A stretch of 64,000 nt of DNA, from NCBI GenBank assembly GCA_903632075.3, contig CAHIKZ030000125.1:2466001-2530000 (forward strand). Reading direction: 5' to 3'. Both the position numbers and the translations under genes were made by a program. How positions within the stretch are numbered: position 1 is the stretch's first letter; the number at the start of each line of letters is the position of its first letter. Below are positions 35,581 to 47,089 of the stretch, piece by piece. The DNA is from Acanthosepion pharaonis. Lineage: Eukaryota > Mollusca > Cephalopoda > Sepiida > Sepiidae. The notes below the pieces were generated by a model. That model made no database searches, was not told where the DNA came from, and saw nothing but the letters and a program-made list of their open reading frames with translations.

Positions 35581-36010
35581 TTTATTTCTATATAACACCA
35601 TTAATCTCCACAGCTACATGCACTTTCTTTCTTTGAAATCTTCTCAAAGATGAAGAAGGCATTGAAGTAACATATATGTGGTGACACAGAATGATTCTGG
35701 GGATACCACAGACCGAAAGCAAGAACAACATGGCGATTTGGGAGTGAATGGTAACAAAAAGGAAACTTATGCATTATTTCCGGAATCGGCAATTGAAATT
35801 TCTGGGGCTTGGAATGAAGGCTTGGAAAACCTGATACACACAGGACAGATTGAGGGAAAGAGGTACAAAGAAAATCAACGCATAAAATACTTGATAAGCT
35901 TAGGAGAAATAAGAAAAAGATCAAACTTGTAAATAGCTACAATGGATAGGAAGATGTGGAGGGCCATGGTCACCTACATAAACGAAGAAGATTCTCGTTA
36001 TTTTATCCAT
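35581..36010 (+). pseudogene. RTE-like 3' fragment joined to LTR-like leader (composite copy 2)
   Basis: The leader (TACATGCACTTTCTTTCTTT) runs directly into RTE-like sequence at a later point than in copy 1: SSQ-MKK region near 35,638, GDTE--WGYHRP-like near 35,680, then GLENLIHTGQIEGKRYKENQ (35,813-35,880) and MDRKMWRAMVTYI near 35,943. These are the C-terminal motifs of the RTE ORF. Multiple frameshifts. The leader is the same as in copy 1 but different amounts of RT are deleted. Confidence 0.8.
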
Positions 36011-36339
36011 TTCCTTAGGCGTAGTAATTAGCTTTTACAGCTTGCATTTAATATTTTTGATAGCAGTGTGTTTTTTTTTTAGTTTTTTTTATTACATCTT
36101 CCCAATAAAACGTCCATCCTATTAATATTCGCTGATCATGTTATTGTCACTTATTATTCGTCGCTAGAACCATTTCTCGGTAACATAACACATTCCCATC
36201 GATGAGTAAATTGTTCAACATACACTTCCATATGAAAGTTTCGATATTGCTATAAAAAAATGTGCTGAGTAAATTATTAACATTTTATATTTTTAATATT
36301 GTGTATGCGGGTTGTTTGTTTTTTTTGTTTTTTATTTAT

Positions 36340-36950
36340 TTTGTCGACTGCACAGTGTAGTAGGGTCAGTTGGGCACTGTCTTTGAGTAAAGAGAGCACA
36401 TGAACGCAATTCACTCCGTATGCAGTACTTCATGTTATTCGCACTGGAAGCTCCAATACGAATATTTCAGAGTGTTTAGATGTCAATCTGAGAACAGTCC
36501 CGGGGATACGAAATGATTTGGATGACTCTAATGGAGATTACGATGGTGTTTGGAATGATCACTAGTGATGGCGATATTATGCCTTTTTTTCGTCTACCCA
36601 CAGGGGCTCAGACTCAACACAAGGGTCTACACCAAGTGCCTTGATGTGGTAGTGCTGCCCTGGGTCAAGAAGGTGGCTGCTAGAAGTTAACAACAGCTCT
36701 TCACAATGTCACACAAAGGAGAACACATTCATAGCAGTCAGAACAATTTCTGCGACGAAACCACGTCACTACAACCCCTTGATTATTATGTGTGGGGCGC
36801 AGTTGAGCGACAGACCAATAACATTCCTTGTAACATCAGAGATGAATTGAACATTCAACAAAGTAATCAAGGAGTCTACAAGAATAGCAAGAGATTCCAA
36901 AGTTGTCTGGACGCTGTGGTTGAAGCCAATGGCGATTTTATTGAATGAAT
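36340..36950 (+). pseudogene. Mariner-like transposase, internally deleted
   Basis: The N-terminal part reads SNTNISECLDVNLRTV then SNGDYDG (36,460-36,550), the helix-turn-helix region of a mariner-type transposase. It jumps straight to MITSDGDIMPFFVYPQGLR-type sequence (36,560-36,615), which in the family lies more than 100 residues further on, after the first catalytic Asp. The end reads NPLDYYVWGAVERQTNN (DYYVWG motif), then RFQSCLDAVVEANGDFIE and a stop at 36,948. The first catalytic Asp block is missing, and the second is not readable (the QQDSAP-like area is degraded). A dead, non-autonomous copy; terminal repeats not located. Confidence 0.85.
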
Positions 36951-36959
36951 TTACTATTT

Positions 36960-37580
36960 AGTATTTCAAGATATTTTTTGTGATTTTGCGAATTATATCT
37001 GTTAAAATGAGATGTCAGAGTTATTTTAATTTGTACATAATGTAGACGACAATTTAACCCTCGCTCACTGCATATTTTTAGTTTGAGAAATGTACTTTTG
37101 TTATTCTAGTACGACCCCGGATTATCGTGAAGTATTTCACCTTTTTAATTACTTTTTAATTTGAATGACTCTGTCCGTTTGATTAAAGTCCCTAATGCCT
37201 TATTCTGGTTGATGCGACGTCCCCGATGCGTACCTCGCATCTTAGGTGGTCTGTAATCCTGACAAGTGGTATATTCGGTTATTTTATTCAGATTAATTTG
37301 GCGTTGTTCTTGTTCTCGATGCATTTCTCTAATACATTGTTAGCATATTTGCAATATAATTCTACTAGCAACTATATTCAATTGAACCTTTTCATGAGTA
37401 ATATGTCTCATTGTCTGGTGCTGTTCGCATTCACTTTTCGATCTTTCACTTAATTAGGAAGAAAAATCTACCGTGATCTTCACGTATGTTAGGAAAAACT
37501 TAAATAATTAGAACCAGACAACTAGGTCTATTTAAAATGAAGGAGTTGAAACTATGAACATTCTTTCTTTAACTATCTCT
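36960..37580. other. AT-rich stretch, no gene recognised
   Basis: No motif recognised. Confidence 0.5.
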
Positions 37581-37583
37581 CTT

Positions 37584-37614
37584 CTCTATCTGTCTATCTA
37601 TCTATCTATATGTC

Positions 37615-37695
<81 letters not shown>
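37584..37695. repeat. (TCTA)n-(ATAC)n-(TA)n compound microsatellite
   Basis: TCTA units at 37,588-37,608, CATA units at 37,614-37,640, then pure TA to 37,695. Confidence 0.95.
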
Positions 37696-37698
<3 letters not shown>

Positions 37699-37901
37699 AA
37701 GTATAGAAACAGACATTAATTCGAATAATAATAACAATAATGATTATAAAATTAATAATATTTAGTATAATTATTGAGATATCTAATTATTGATAAATTA
37801 TTAACAATCAATGTGACAAAATCGTCTCACTTAATTACTATATAAATTACATATTTATAATTTCATAATTTTTCTCTCTCTATTTTCTCAATCTCTTTCC
37901 A

Positions 37902-37951
37902 CACACAGACACACACACAAACACACATTCACATTCACAGACACACACACG

Positions 37952-37989
<38 letters not shown>
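37902..37989. repeat. (CA)n microsatellite with GCGC core
   Basis: CA-rich run interrupted by TTCACATT and a GCGCGCGC block at about 37,951-37,960. Confidence 0.95.
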
Positions 37990-37990
<1 letters not shown>

Positions 37991-37999
37991 TGGATACAT

Positions 38000-39440
38000 A
38001 CGCTATTAAAGTTGAAGGTAGCCTATACTGTAGGTATTTAACTGTATTAAAATATAAATCAAGATTAAAGGCAAAATGAAGGTTCAAAATTGTTCATAGA
38101 GGAATTGCGTAATCCACAGTAGCGAATATTGATTAAAAAGTGAAGTTTAAATCTTTTTTTTTTTGCTCTTATTATATTTTAATTCATTTAACTTTGTCTG
38201 GGCAATCATATTTTAGGAATCAAGGAAATAAATTAATTAGGTTTCATATCACTTATAAATTTAGAAATAAAGTGGCTTGAGTATGTTATGGATGAGCGTC
38301 CCTATAACCTTATTTTCGCTAACAATGATCTGTTAAATTGTCAAATTAGTGACAGGAAGAAATATGAAATTAATTTTTAGCAAGAAATTAAAGTCAAACC
38401 TGTAAAAAAATCATCCTTATTGAAGAATTAATATTTTACGTGGGGGTATTAAAGTCATTAAATTTTTTACCGGCATACGGATTATAGTCAGAGATTAATT
38501 GATGTATTTTCAAATAAACGAGAGGTCGTTAGTGAAGTAAAATACAGGGCAGATGAAATAACGAAGTGATTTTCATTCGGGAAGCTTCAGAAAATAATCA
38601 GTCCAACTTAGAATCTTAAGCAGATACAGTCTTAAAACAATAACCTTAGCCGCAGCGTTAATTAAACTTAAACCAGCTACGCCCTAAAGTATAGTTTTCT
38701 AATTTCTCACTTTCCTCATCTCCCTCAACTCTCACCTGAATGTTTTGAAGGTGTTCTTTTTTAAGACAAAAATCAAAGTCTCTGTTATTTATTTTTACCG
38801 TTCCAAGTAAAAATTATGATCTACATAAGTGAATTCCGATCGCCTATGCAGATTAAAAGACGGCATTAGATGCACTGGGCCCTTCTAAACAGACGTTATA
38901 TTTCAATAATTAAAGCCGTCGATTGTGTGACCTAGTTGTAATTTTGCGAGTTATCAACCCTTTCTGTGTTATTTGAAACCGAAATATTTTGGATTATGAA
39001 AATAGTACATTTTTCCACGAGTGAATATATTAACAATTGGTTATACATTATACATTTCTTGGGGGTAACAATATTTCCAGATAATTTGCTACTCTTTAAG
39101 CCATTGCTGGGGAGAACGGATGCATTCATAAGTTTCGCAATGAGATTTATGCATAATCGACTAATAGAAGGCCACAGGTTCGGGTATAAACCCTTTGGGT
39201 GTTCTTAAAAATGTAGCTAAATTCCTGAAGTTGTGGTAATCTATGAGGCATTACCCAAATCTTATTTCCGTTCGATATTAATTGTCTGTCTATGAATATT
39301 CACAGATACCAAGTAAATATCTATGCAGGGGATGTAAAAGAATATGGGTGTAATTCCAAGAGAGTAGATGACCAGTGGCTCGCAATGACCAGAGACTCGC
39401 AATCACCTGGTTCTGGTAGCTCATTGGGGATAATTTATGC
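38000..39440. other. AT-rich stretch, no gene recognised
   Basis: A B-box-like CAGGTTCGGGTATAAACCC at 39,175-39,193 lacks a matching A box and is not called. Confidence 0.5.
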
Positions 39441-39454
39441 ATAATTGAATGCAA

Positions 39455-39540
39455 TAATCTTGATTGGAATTCGAATTCGAATCGCTGGTTTCGTATTCCA
39501 AATCGCTATCTATTATACCACCTGCACGTTCGATTTAAGG
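39455..39540 (-). mobile_element. tRNA-derived SINE head
   Basis: Minus strand: GGTGGTATAATAGATAGCGA (A-box-like) and GCGATTCGAATTCGAATTCC (B box GATTCGAATTC) about 35 bases apart, then an unrelated body toward lower coordinates. Arms do not fold as a proper tRNA. Confidence 0.55.
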
Positions 39541-40096
39541 CCGGTAGAAACCCTACATGACATACGTTATAATCACATTAAGCAATATTCAATTGGGAAT
39601 CTCAGTGTACAAATGAAATAAATACAGTCTTCATTTTATATAATATTTCTCTTAACGTGGTTTCTATATGATTTCCTTTGATTGGCAGTTGAAATAAATT
39701 TAACTATAACGCTTTTCGAAGCATTAATTGTAGTAATACCTTTGAACTTTCCGTAATAATAGCAAGAGAGTCCTAGAAAATGTCAAGGAAGCTTATGCAC
39801 AATCCAAAACAACTTTCTTCCTGAGCTTTTCCATAACATTACTAAAAACACAATTCCATTCTGAGAGCTTTTTCAGTAAAACTAAGGACTCGAGAAACAA
39901 AACAAGAAAATGATATTTCGCAACAAACATCTAGGGTTTTCCGTTGAATTTCTTACATATACGTTTAAACAAAATATCGCTCCTGACGCTTATGTGCAAT
40001 CAAGTCAATTATTTATATTCTATCATTCCTGACCGATGGGTCGTTAATTGGTGGAACATAAGTATAATAATGGCAAAATGCAGTCCTTTGCTGTTC

Positions 40097-40098
<2 letters not shown>

Positions 40099-40187
<89 letters not shown>
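40099..40187. repeat. (TA)n microsatellite
   Basis: About 88 bases of pure TA repeat. Confidence 0.95.
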
Positions 40188-40190
<3 letters not shown>

Positions 40191-40317
40191 CCAGAGCCTG
40201 GCTAGTAGTCGTGGCTCGTGGAGACGCATTCCTATAGGTAAATGAAATTCGGATAATTTCCACCACAGAATATGTGATCGAGCGGCGATATATCGATTCT
40301 AATTCGCTACCACTTTG

Positions 40318-40495
40318 TAACCGAGCCCCGTTGATTCAGTTGGTATTGCCGTTTGCCTGATAACTTAACCGTCCTGGTTTCAATTCTCGGTAGTGGATAC
40401 GCACAACCGATGAGTCCCAAATATAGGACAAAAAAAGGACGTCTAGAGATTTTCTGAAATCTGTTCTAGACTCGATGAATTACTCAATTATAAGA
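40318..40495 (+). mobile_element. tRNA-derived SINE with hammerhead-like core and hairpin tail
   Basis: Head: ACCGAGCC...CTCGGT end pairing, A-box-like TTGATTCAGTTGGTATTGCC, B-box-like CCTGGTTTCAATTCTCGG. It is followed at 40,407-40,433 by CCGATGA-GTCC-CAAATATA-GGAC-AAAA. That differs by one base each from the CUGAUGA and GAAA hammerhead cores around a perfect 4-bp stem II. At 40,441-40,471 an inverted repeat GTCTAGA/TCTAGAC with inner GATTT/AAATC forms a strong hairpin. The schistosome Smalpha SINE is a known precedent for a tRNA-headed SINE carrying a hammerhead. Confidence 0.65.
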
Positions 40496-40568
40496 GGACA
40501 ACACTCCGAAGAATGTATATAGTGCAAATAATTACAATACCTCATCTCAGAAATGTACACAGATATAA

Positions 40569-40570
<2 letters not shown>

Positions 40571-40646
<76 letters not shown>
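40571..40646. repeat. (TA)n microsatellite
   Basis: About 76 bases of pure TA repeat. Confidence 0.95.
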
Positions 40647-40649
<3 letters not shown>

Positions 40650-40937
40650 GAGAGTGAGTTATGAATTCAACTGCTTCAATCGTTTGCTTTTTAATTTGTT
40701 TTACATTCATATATTTATGTATATTAGCTTGGCATAGGAATAATTTAAATCTGTCTAAATAGTGTAAAGAATAATGCATATCTGGATGAGATTCAGCAGC
40801 AATTTCAAGAATTTTCAATTTAGGCATGTTTCTTTCTTTCCTACTAAGTGAGGCACACTTTGGTGTTTATTTCCATGTCTAACTAATGCATTTGATTTAT
40901 TTTGTTTATAAGTGTGTTTTGTTCGCAGAGAAGCTGT

Positions 40938-40940
<3 letters not shown>

Positions 40941-41003
<63 letters not shown>

Positions 41004-41004
41004 T

Positions 41005-41076
<72 letters not shown>
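40941..41076. repeat. (AT)n-(AC)n-(AT)n compound microsatellite
   Basis: AT block, AC block with a CATAC interruption (40,985-41,019), then AT block to 41,076. Confidence 0.95.
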
Positions 41077-41079
<3 letters not shown>

Positions 41080-42220
41080 TACTTCAGAATTATTATCGTG
41101 ATAAATATTTTCTGTTCTGATAATAACTATGATAGTTTTGGATACTGTCATAATTATTTTGATATTAATATTGGATAGATTTTTGAATAGTAGATTTTAG
41201 TGAGTTAGTAGGTATTATTATAGGTTTTTTATTTTATTTTTATTCTTATTAGTGTTGTTAATACTGTTAGCATCTTTCTTAAGATTGTATATTTTATAAG
41301 CATTTCTCTTAGCATTATGGATGAAATAATTATGCTTTCACTTATAAATGAGGATGTTACATATTTTCGGTAAGTGTTTAAATCTTCGGGTCTAGTTCCA
41401 AAGAAAATTACCAGGTCCAATGCAGAAATTGATGAAAGGCACCAAGTGCATAAAGATATTCCTAACAAAGTCGTTTTGCAACAGTGTATCGTTCAACTAC
41501 TTGCATTGACTTATGTCTGAAATTTCACTTTATTTAGCGGAAGCACTTATTCATAGAATGCTAGACGGCCACTGATTTTTTTTTTTACAACGATCTCATG
41601 TGATCATTTCATGTTCTTTGATGTATCTCCGAATATATAATCAACAGTCGGTCATTCAAAAGCATAATTAATTAAGCGTTTCCTTGTTAAACTTCAAATA
41701 ATTCCTTACTATTGTCTTCTTTCTTTTCGGTAGCTCAAAAATTTGGTTTTGATGGTATCCTTTCAACTGCTGTCAAAAAAGAATGCTATGTCTGAAAATG
41801 TCAGTTAAAGCAGTTCACTTGACTCGCAGAACAATAAAGAACATTTGTCTGAAATCACCTCCACGTCGGACTTTCTTTTTCTTATGCTTACACCTGATAT
41901 ATATTGTATTGACTTTCAATCGAATGTGGGGCAAAATTAGGTTACCATTGAGTGTTCATGAATTATAAATTAAATTTGCTTTACATAATAATCCAAATCC
42001 AGACGCAGATTTGAACTCTGTGCTCTGAAACCCACCTCGCAGAAAGCTGACTGAAATATCCACGCATCACGACCTCAACTTCTAACCAAGAACAATTTAT
42101 TTTTGAAGAACGACTTAGACTCACACCACCAAAACAAGTTTTACTAATACCGCCTGAAGATACACCAAAAACCAGATTCTTAAAAAAATAACTTAAGATG
42201 TTAAGACTCGCCTAACAAAC
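41080..42220. other. AT-rich stretch, no gene recognised
   Basis: A B-box-like string on the minus strand near 42,008-42,022 (GAGTTCAAATCTG) is too isolated to call a SINE. Confidence 0.5.
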
Positions 42221-42226
42221 ACAAAG

Positions 42227-42600
42227 TGTCACGAATCCATATAGCGGGTTGGGAAGAAGACCAGTCCTATATTCAGCAACTAGATATAAAATATTGTTAT
42301 TTATTATAAATTTTTTTTAACACATTTGAACTTTTCGAGTTATTACTTTATTTTCTTTTACATATACTTGTGCGGTATTGCCCTTGTTCGGACTCAGCTT
42401 GCATTGCGGCCCGGCGACTTATTGATTTCGTCTACCTAAGATCAAATCACAACGTGAGTAGGTTAGACTAGAAATCAAAGCAGTTACTTCGGTAAGCAGA
42501 TGTTAGAGGCGAGCTGGGAACGACAAGGCTGATGCCGAATCTAACCAGATTCCCATCCGAATCAGCAAAAGGTTAGAACGTCACGTTTGGTGCCGCGACC
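42227..42600 (+). mobile_element. Candidate solo LTR with primer-binding site
   Basis: A segment opening TGTCACGAATCC (42,227) and closing AACGTCA (42,583) is followed after 4 bases by TGGTGCCGCGACC (42,588-42,600), which looks like an LTR-retroelement primer-binding site. The segment is clearly more GC-rich than its surroundings, as are the next 60 bases. No second LTR or pol domain was found, so it would be a solo LTR or a 5' remnant. The call rests on the TG...CA ends plus the PBS-like string. Confidence 0.45.
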
Positions 42601-42625
42601 AATACCAAGTCACATTGGTCGCCGC
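42592..42625 (+). repeat. GC-rich hairpin GCGACCAAT/ATTGGTCGC
   Basis: A perfect 9-bp inverted repeat separated by 10 bases, overlapping the putative primer-binding site. Strong for this AT-rich context. Confidence 0.85.
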
Positions 42626-42689
42626 AGGACAGAACGGCGACGGGGCAGACAGCACGGGATGACGTCACATTTTTCTTTTTGAAAATTGT

Positions 42690-45115
42690 ATTTTTAGAAG
42701 GGCAACTAGAACTCCAAAGATATAGGGTTTTTTTTATACCATTCGATAACTCGGTGATCTTGGCGTTATATACATTAACAATGAAGTTTGTTTGATTTTT
42801 TTATAGTTCTGTTTGTATAAGCTATTTTTCTGTTAAAGTTTTTCTCATCCTTGTCCTGCATTTTATTCTATTTTGTGTAGTTCATTTCATTTCATATCCG
42901 TTCATTTTGTATATGTATGAAGTAGTTTTTTTTCAGTAATATTCTTGATCATTGTAATATATTTCGGAAATGAATCAAGTTTTCTTAGAAGTTAAATAGA
43001 ACTTTTTATTGCCTCTTATCAGATGTATTTGTTTTGTCTAGGAAACAAGTATACGCACTTCTGTATTTGTATTGATCCTTGTCACCATCATACAATATAG
43101 ATCACACTTCCAGTATTGAAAAACTTAATATGACTCAATAATAGAACTATTTCCATACTGTGTTTTATCGTTTTACGCTGGAGAATACAATTATTACTTT
43201 ATATTTGTCCTTGAATTACAAATGTTATATTTTCTTTCTGGTTTAAAATGTTTGCACCAAATGAATCAAAGAAAAATCGATAATTACAATTTCCGTTTTT
43301 TTTTCTTACTTTCTGTAGAATCTCCTCATTTTTCGCATCAAAGTGAATTTTGAGTTGGCTCGATAAGAAGAAGTGATACTTCTGCAAATTGGGAAGGTGC
43401 TCATTTCTAAAACAACTGCAGCACATGAAGGAGACTGTTTTGCATTTCCACAGGTATATTTAACGTCAAGCATATTATTATTATGCTCAAATTTCTACAT
43501 AGCGAAGAATAAAATAGACTCCTATATTACCTGCTGCTCAAAGCATTTCAGAAATTACTTAATAGTTTTACGTTCATGTTATCTTGTGGCACTTGTCTTC
43601 TTTCCATATATTTATCTCTATATTCACTTCGTTGATATTGTTGGTTTTCTCTCGTCGATATTCTCCTCGGATATCGTCTATGTTATTTCGACGTTGTAAA
43701 GCTCCTTTCTAAATTTTGTTCTTGACATTCTGCTCTGTGATCTTTATTTATTTACCTCGTTGTACTTATTATATTTCTCTCAGTTGGTCTTAATATTCTA
43801 CTCGAAGAATTTATTACATATCAATTTCGTTCACGTTTCTAGAAGATTATAGTTGTTTCCTCGTAATCATTCCCTTTTTAATGAGAAAAACTTAATACAC
43901 TGTTCACTAATTTTAGTTCTTTCTATCCCGTCAAAGTTGATTTCGTTTCTTACGGAAATCTCAAACTACGACAAAATGGCAAACAACTACTCAGAAACAT
44001 GGTGGGCGTGAAATTCTGAAAGTGATTGATTACATTTTAATAATGAAAAAAGACAGCAATACACGGATATTGTACAACTAGAATTTCTCATGAAATAAAA
44101 TGATGTCAGTAAAAATGTAGCATTTGGAGAATTGAAACCAGAGACAACGTGAAACGAATAAAACTTTTTGATATTGATATCAACGTGATTATCGCTTAAT
44201 TATTTTATAGAACTTGTTACCATTCTGGTTAATATAGTAGAGTAAATACTGCTCGCTTTCCTCATGTTATCTTTATCTATTGTTTCTCGTATGTCCTCTG
44301 CAACTCCCTGCAGATTCATGTGGGTTCTTCACATCTTTTGAACGTCTCTCATCAGTCACTTTACTTCATATATTGTTTATCTCTGATCCGTTCCTGAAAA
44401 TATCCTATGTTATTTCAAGTGGCTTGTTTCGTTTTATGATTCAGTTTTCTTTAAAATAATGTGAATATATAATTACTGAAAATTTAACTTTCGCATATCT
44501 GTATCATCGGATGTTGTACAATTAAGAAATCAAACGATATCTTAACATTCATGGCTACTAAAATAAGGTAACAAATTATAAAAGCATCTACGATGTTTAT
44601 TCCCGTTAGCCGCTCGAATCTAAATATGAAATGGCGGGGGTCTAGCCACTATCTGTTGAAGAGTCTTGGTGGGGTTATATTGTACCCACTATGAGAGGGT
44701 CGAAGTTACATATTCTTGGAGAGAGCACATTATCTTGTCTGATGAATAGTTTGTACAAAGCCAGTACACGGTCACAATTACTTCATGACTTTATTGCTAG
44801 CACAACCATATAACAATTCTGAGTACGCAGTTATATTCACAATGTTTGCGTCAATATGTGGTATGATTTCACAGGGGCCCACGCTTGTTTCGCCATTCCA
44901 TGCCGATGACATCAAGAAATTATCATCCCGATTGAGTATTGTGAGAATTTAATCAGGGCCTCATTGTCGGAATACGAGCATATATGGTCATAAAAACTTG
45001 TATGAAATCCTAGGAGATGGTCACAAAATTGTTACATACCAATTAATATTCAGATTAATATTCAGCGAATAGGAAATTGTATTTTTCGACCAAAGAAAAT
45101 GTAATATAGTATATT
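42690..45115. other. AT-rich stretch, no gene recognised
   Basis: Frames near 43,199-43,699 are Phe/Leu-rich and unrecognised. A less AT-rich block at 44,620-44,960 (GGGGTCTAGCC to GCATATATGG) has no motif I can name. Confidence 0.5.
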
Positions 45116-45124
45116 TCAGGAAGC

Positions 45125-45235
<111 letters not shown>

Positions 45236-45954
45236 CGAAATAGACCGACTCAAGTAATCTCGCTATTCTGCCGCCATGAATCGGAAATTCCTACGGAAAT
45301 CATTCGTCGTCAAATCCAACAGAAATCTATTGCAATGGGACTAAATAAATGTCTACACTTTCAAACACCTTTCCTATTGCAAACATCGTTATATGACAAG
45401 AAACGAGTTCGATCGATAACAATGTCCCTTTCAGTAAAAAAAGCAGCAATTATTACATTCAGAACACTACTTTTGAGTGAACAATGTACAATAGATAGTA
45501 ATTTACACGAACTATATTCATTACAAACAAAATAACCTTTATTCCATTTAAAAATCTCGAAAGTCTACTCACAAAGCATATACATAAGAGTTGCCTTATT
45601 AATACTCACCCCACCGAAAGCTGAGCAAACGTTAAGAAATAACACTTTCTTCCGATGACATCCATTGGCATTACTGTTTCAATTTGTAACTGTTTGCTTT
45701 TAATTTAATAGTTTAACATGCTTTGATGTAATTCAATTTATTTGACAACAGTTCCTGTTTTCCTGTAGATCACCTGTTTTCTTTATCTCTTTTCCCCTTT
45801 GTAACTTTGTCACCGATTATGAAACAAAATAAATAGTATCAACGAAGTCATTATCCCGAGCGTCATTTTAAGTAGGTATTAGTTCCACTGGTCCATACTT
45901 TAGAGTTTTCAACCAATTTACGCTTCCTCTTATCCCTTGCCTCATGTAAACTGT

Positions 45955-45959
<5 letters not shown>

Positions 45960-46017
<58 letters not shown>
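45960..46017. repeat. (TA)n microsatellite
   Basis: Pure TA repeat. Confidence 0.95.
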
Positions 46018-46019
<2 letters not shown>

Positions 46020-46020
<1 letters not shown>

Positions 46021-46560
46021 CCCTTTATATATGGCACACTATTTAAATTATGCCTTTGTGGAATACCCAACCTTCCTCTCCATGGGACGAGTGAAAAGTT
46101 AAAACATGCTCGAGATTTTCACTGTCATGTTCAGCATTATCATGGCATATTCCAAAATCTAGTTCTATTCAAATCAGTTATTTTTTGGAATCGTTATCAC
46201 CCCAAACAAGGAATTAAAACCAGTATAATGCAAGGAGCTACAGTGACTGAAGAAGTCGGTCAAATTTATGTAAAGTAATAATGTTTATCCTTAGTTGCCC
46301 TGTCCAATATTTTCGTGTCGCGGTTCGGAATGTCAGTCAAAAATTTATTAACGATTCTACATTACCGATTGTACATTTGATGATATTTGTGCTAATGTCT
46401 CATTTCCAACAACTTGTTATTAATTTGTCATTAACTTTCTTCCATATAATTGCATCCAATTTCATTTTCAAAGATGTTTCTTACTGTTATGGGAACTTAC
46501 CTATACCGATAATGGACTCTTCCTGACACTATGAATACTGCGCATCTCAAGAGGTATAAC
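46020..46560. other. Unrecognised open stretch
   Basis: A frame continues from the TA tract to 46,278 with a fairly balanced composition (LPLHGTSEKLKHARDFHCHV and onward). I do not recognise it and see no start, signal peptide or domain. It may be transposon debris. Confidence 0.3.
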
Positions 46561-46570
46561 TAATGAATAG

Positions 46571-46745
46571 TGTAACGAGTCGAGACAATATTAGTTCACT
46601 CTAAGCCAGATGGACATTCATTACTAACAACTTCAACGTCTTGTACTATATTTCTGTTGTAATATATCTTTGTTATTCTACTCTTGTGTTCGTGTTGTTC
46701 TTTCTTGGTTCTAACCTTGGACCATAACTGTGGTGCGAGGATATT
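46571..46745 (+). mobile_element. Candidate short LTR with PBS-like end
   Basis: Begins TGTAACGAGTCGAGAC, has a T-rich 3' half with TATATCTTTG and a TCTTGTGTTCGTGTTGTTC tract, and is followed by TGGTGCGAGGATATTGG (46,731-46,747), a possible primer-binding site. The 3' LTR border is not clear and no partner LTR is present. Confidence 0.35.
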
Positions 46746-46898
46746 GGTCCATAAAATTTACCTTAATATTCACGTAAGAATCTGATGATTACTTCGTTTG
46801 TTACTTGATACAGATGCTTCTTTTCATTTGTATTTCAGTAAATCTGTCATTCTGATAAAATTCCCGTATTTTTCACATGAATTCTCATTTTCAAAATG

Positions 46899-47078
46899 CC
46901 GTATTTGACTGTATAGAAGACGCACATTTTTATTAAATATATCTTCTAAAATTACCTTGCGTCTTATATGCCATGTGTAGGTTTACTAATTTTACTAATC
47001 ATTTTTTCTTGATTTTCCCTGCTGAAAGTGGGGTACGTCTTATACATCCGTGCGTCTTATATGCTGTCAAATATAGTG
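46899..47078. mobile_element. MITE of about 180 bp with 27-29-bp terminal inverted repeats
   Basis: The left end reads CCGTATTTGACTGTATAGAA then GACGCAC (46,899-46,925). The right end reverse-complemented (47,050-47,078) reads CACTATATTTGACAGCATAT then AAGACGCAC. The two match at most positions. Inside, CGTCTTATATGC-like strings recur at about 46,970, 47,035 and 47,052, giving direct repeats of the terminal motif. No coding capacity. A non-autonomous DNA transposon; the superfamily is not determined. Confidence 0.75.
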
Positions 47079-47089
47079 ATTCTATATCA

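Noticed and set aside
37680..37730. TGATAAGTATAGAAAC after a TA array as a hammerhead remnant like 28.0 kb
   Set aside because: Stem II would be a 4-base TATA with no loop, and flanking stems are absent.
39130..39200. tRNA-like CAGGTTCGGGTATAAACCC
   Set aside because: A T-arm-like string alone; acceptor and anticodon arms do not fold.
41995..42072. B-box-like GAGTTCAAATCTG on the minus strand as a SINE
   Set aside because: No A box at proper spacing and no related copy.
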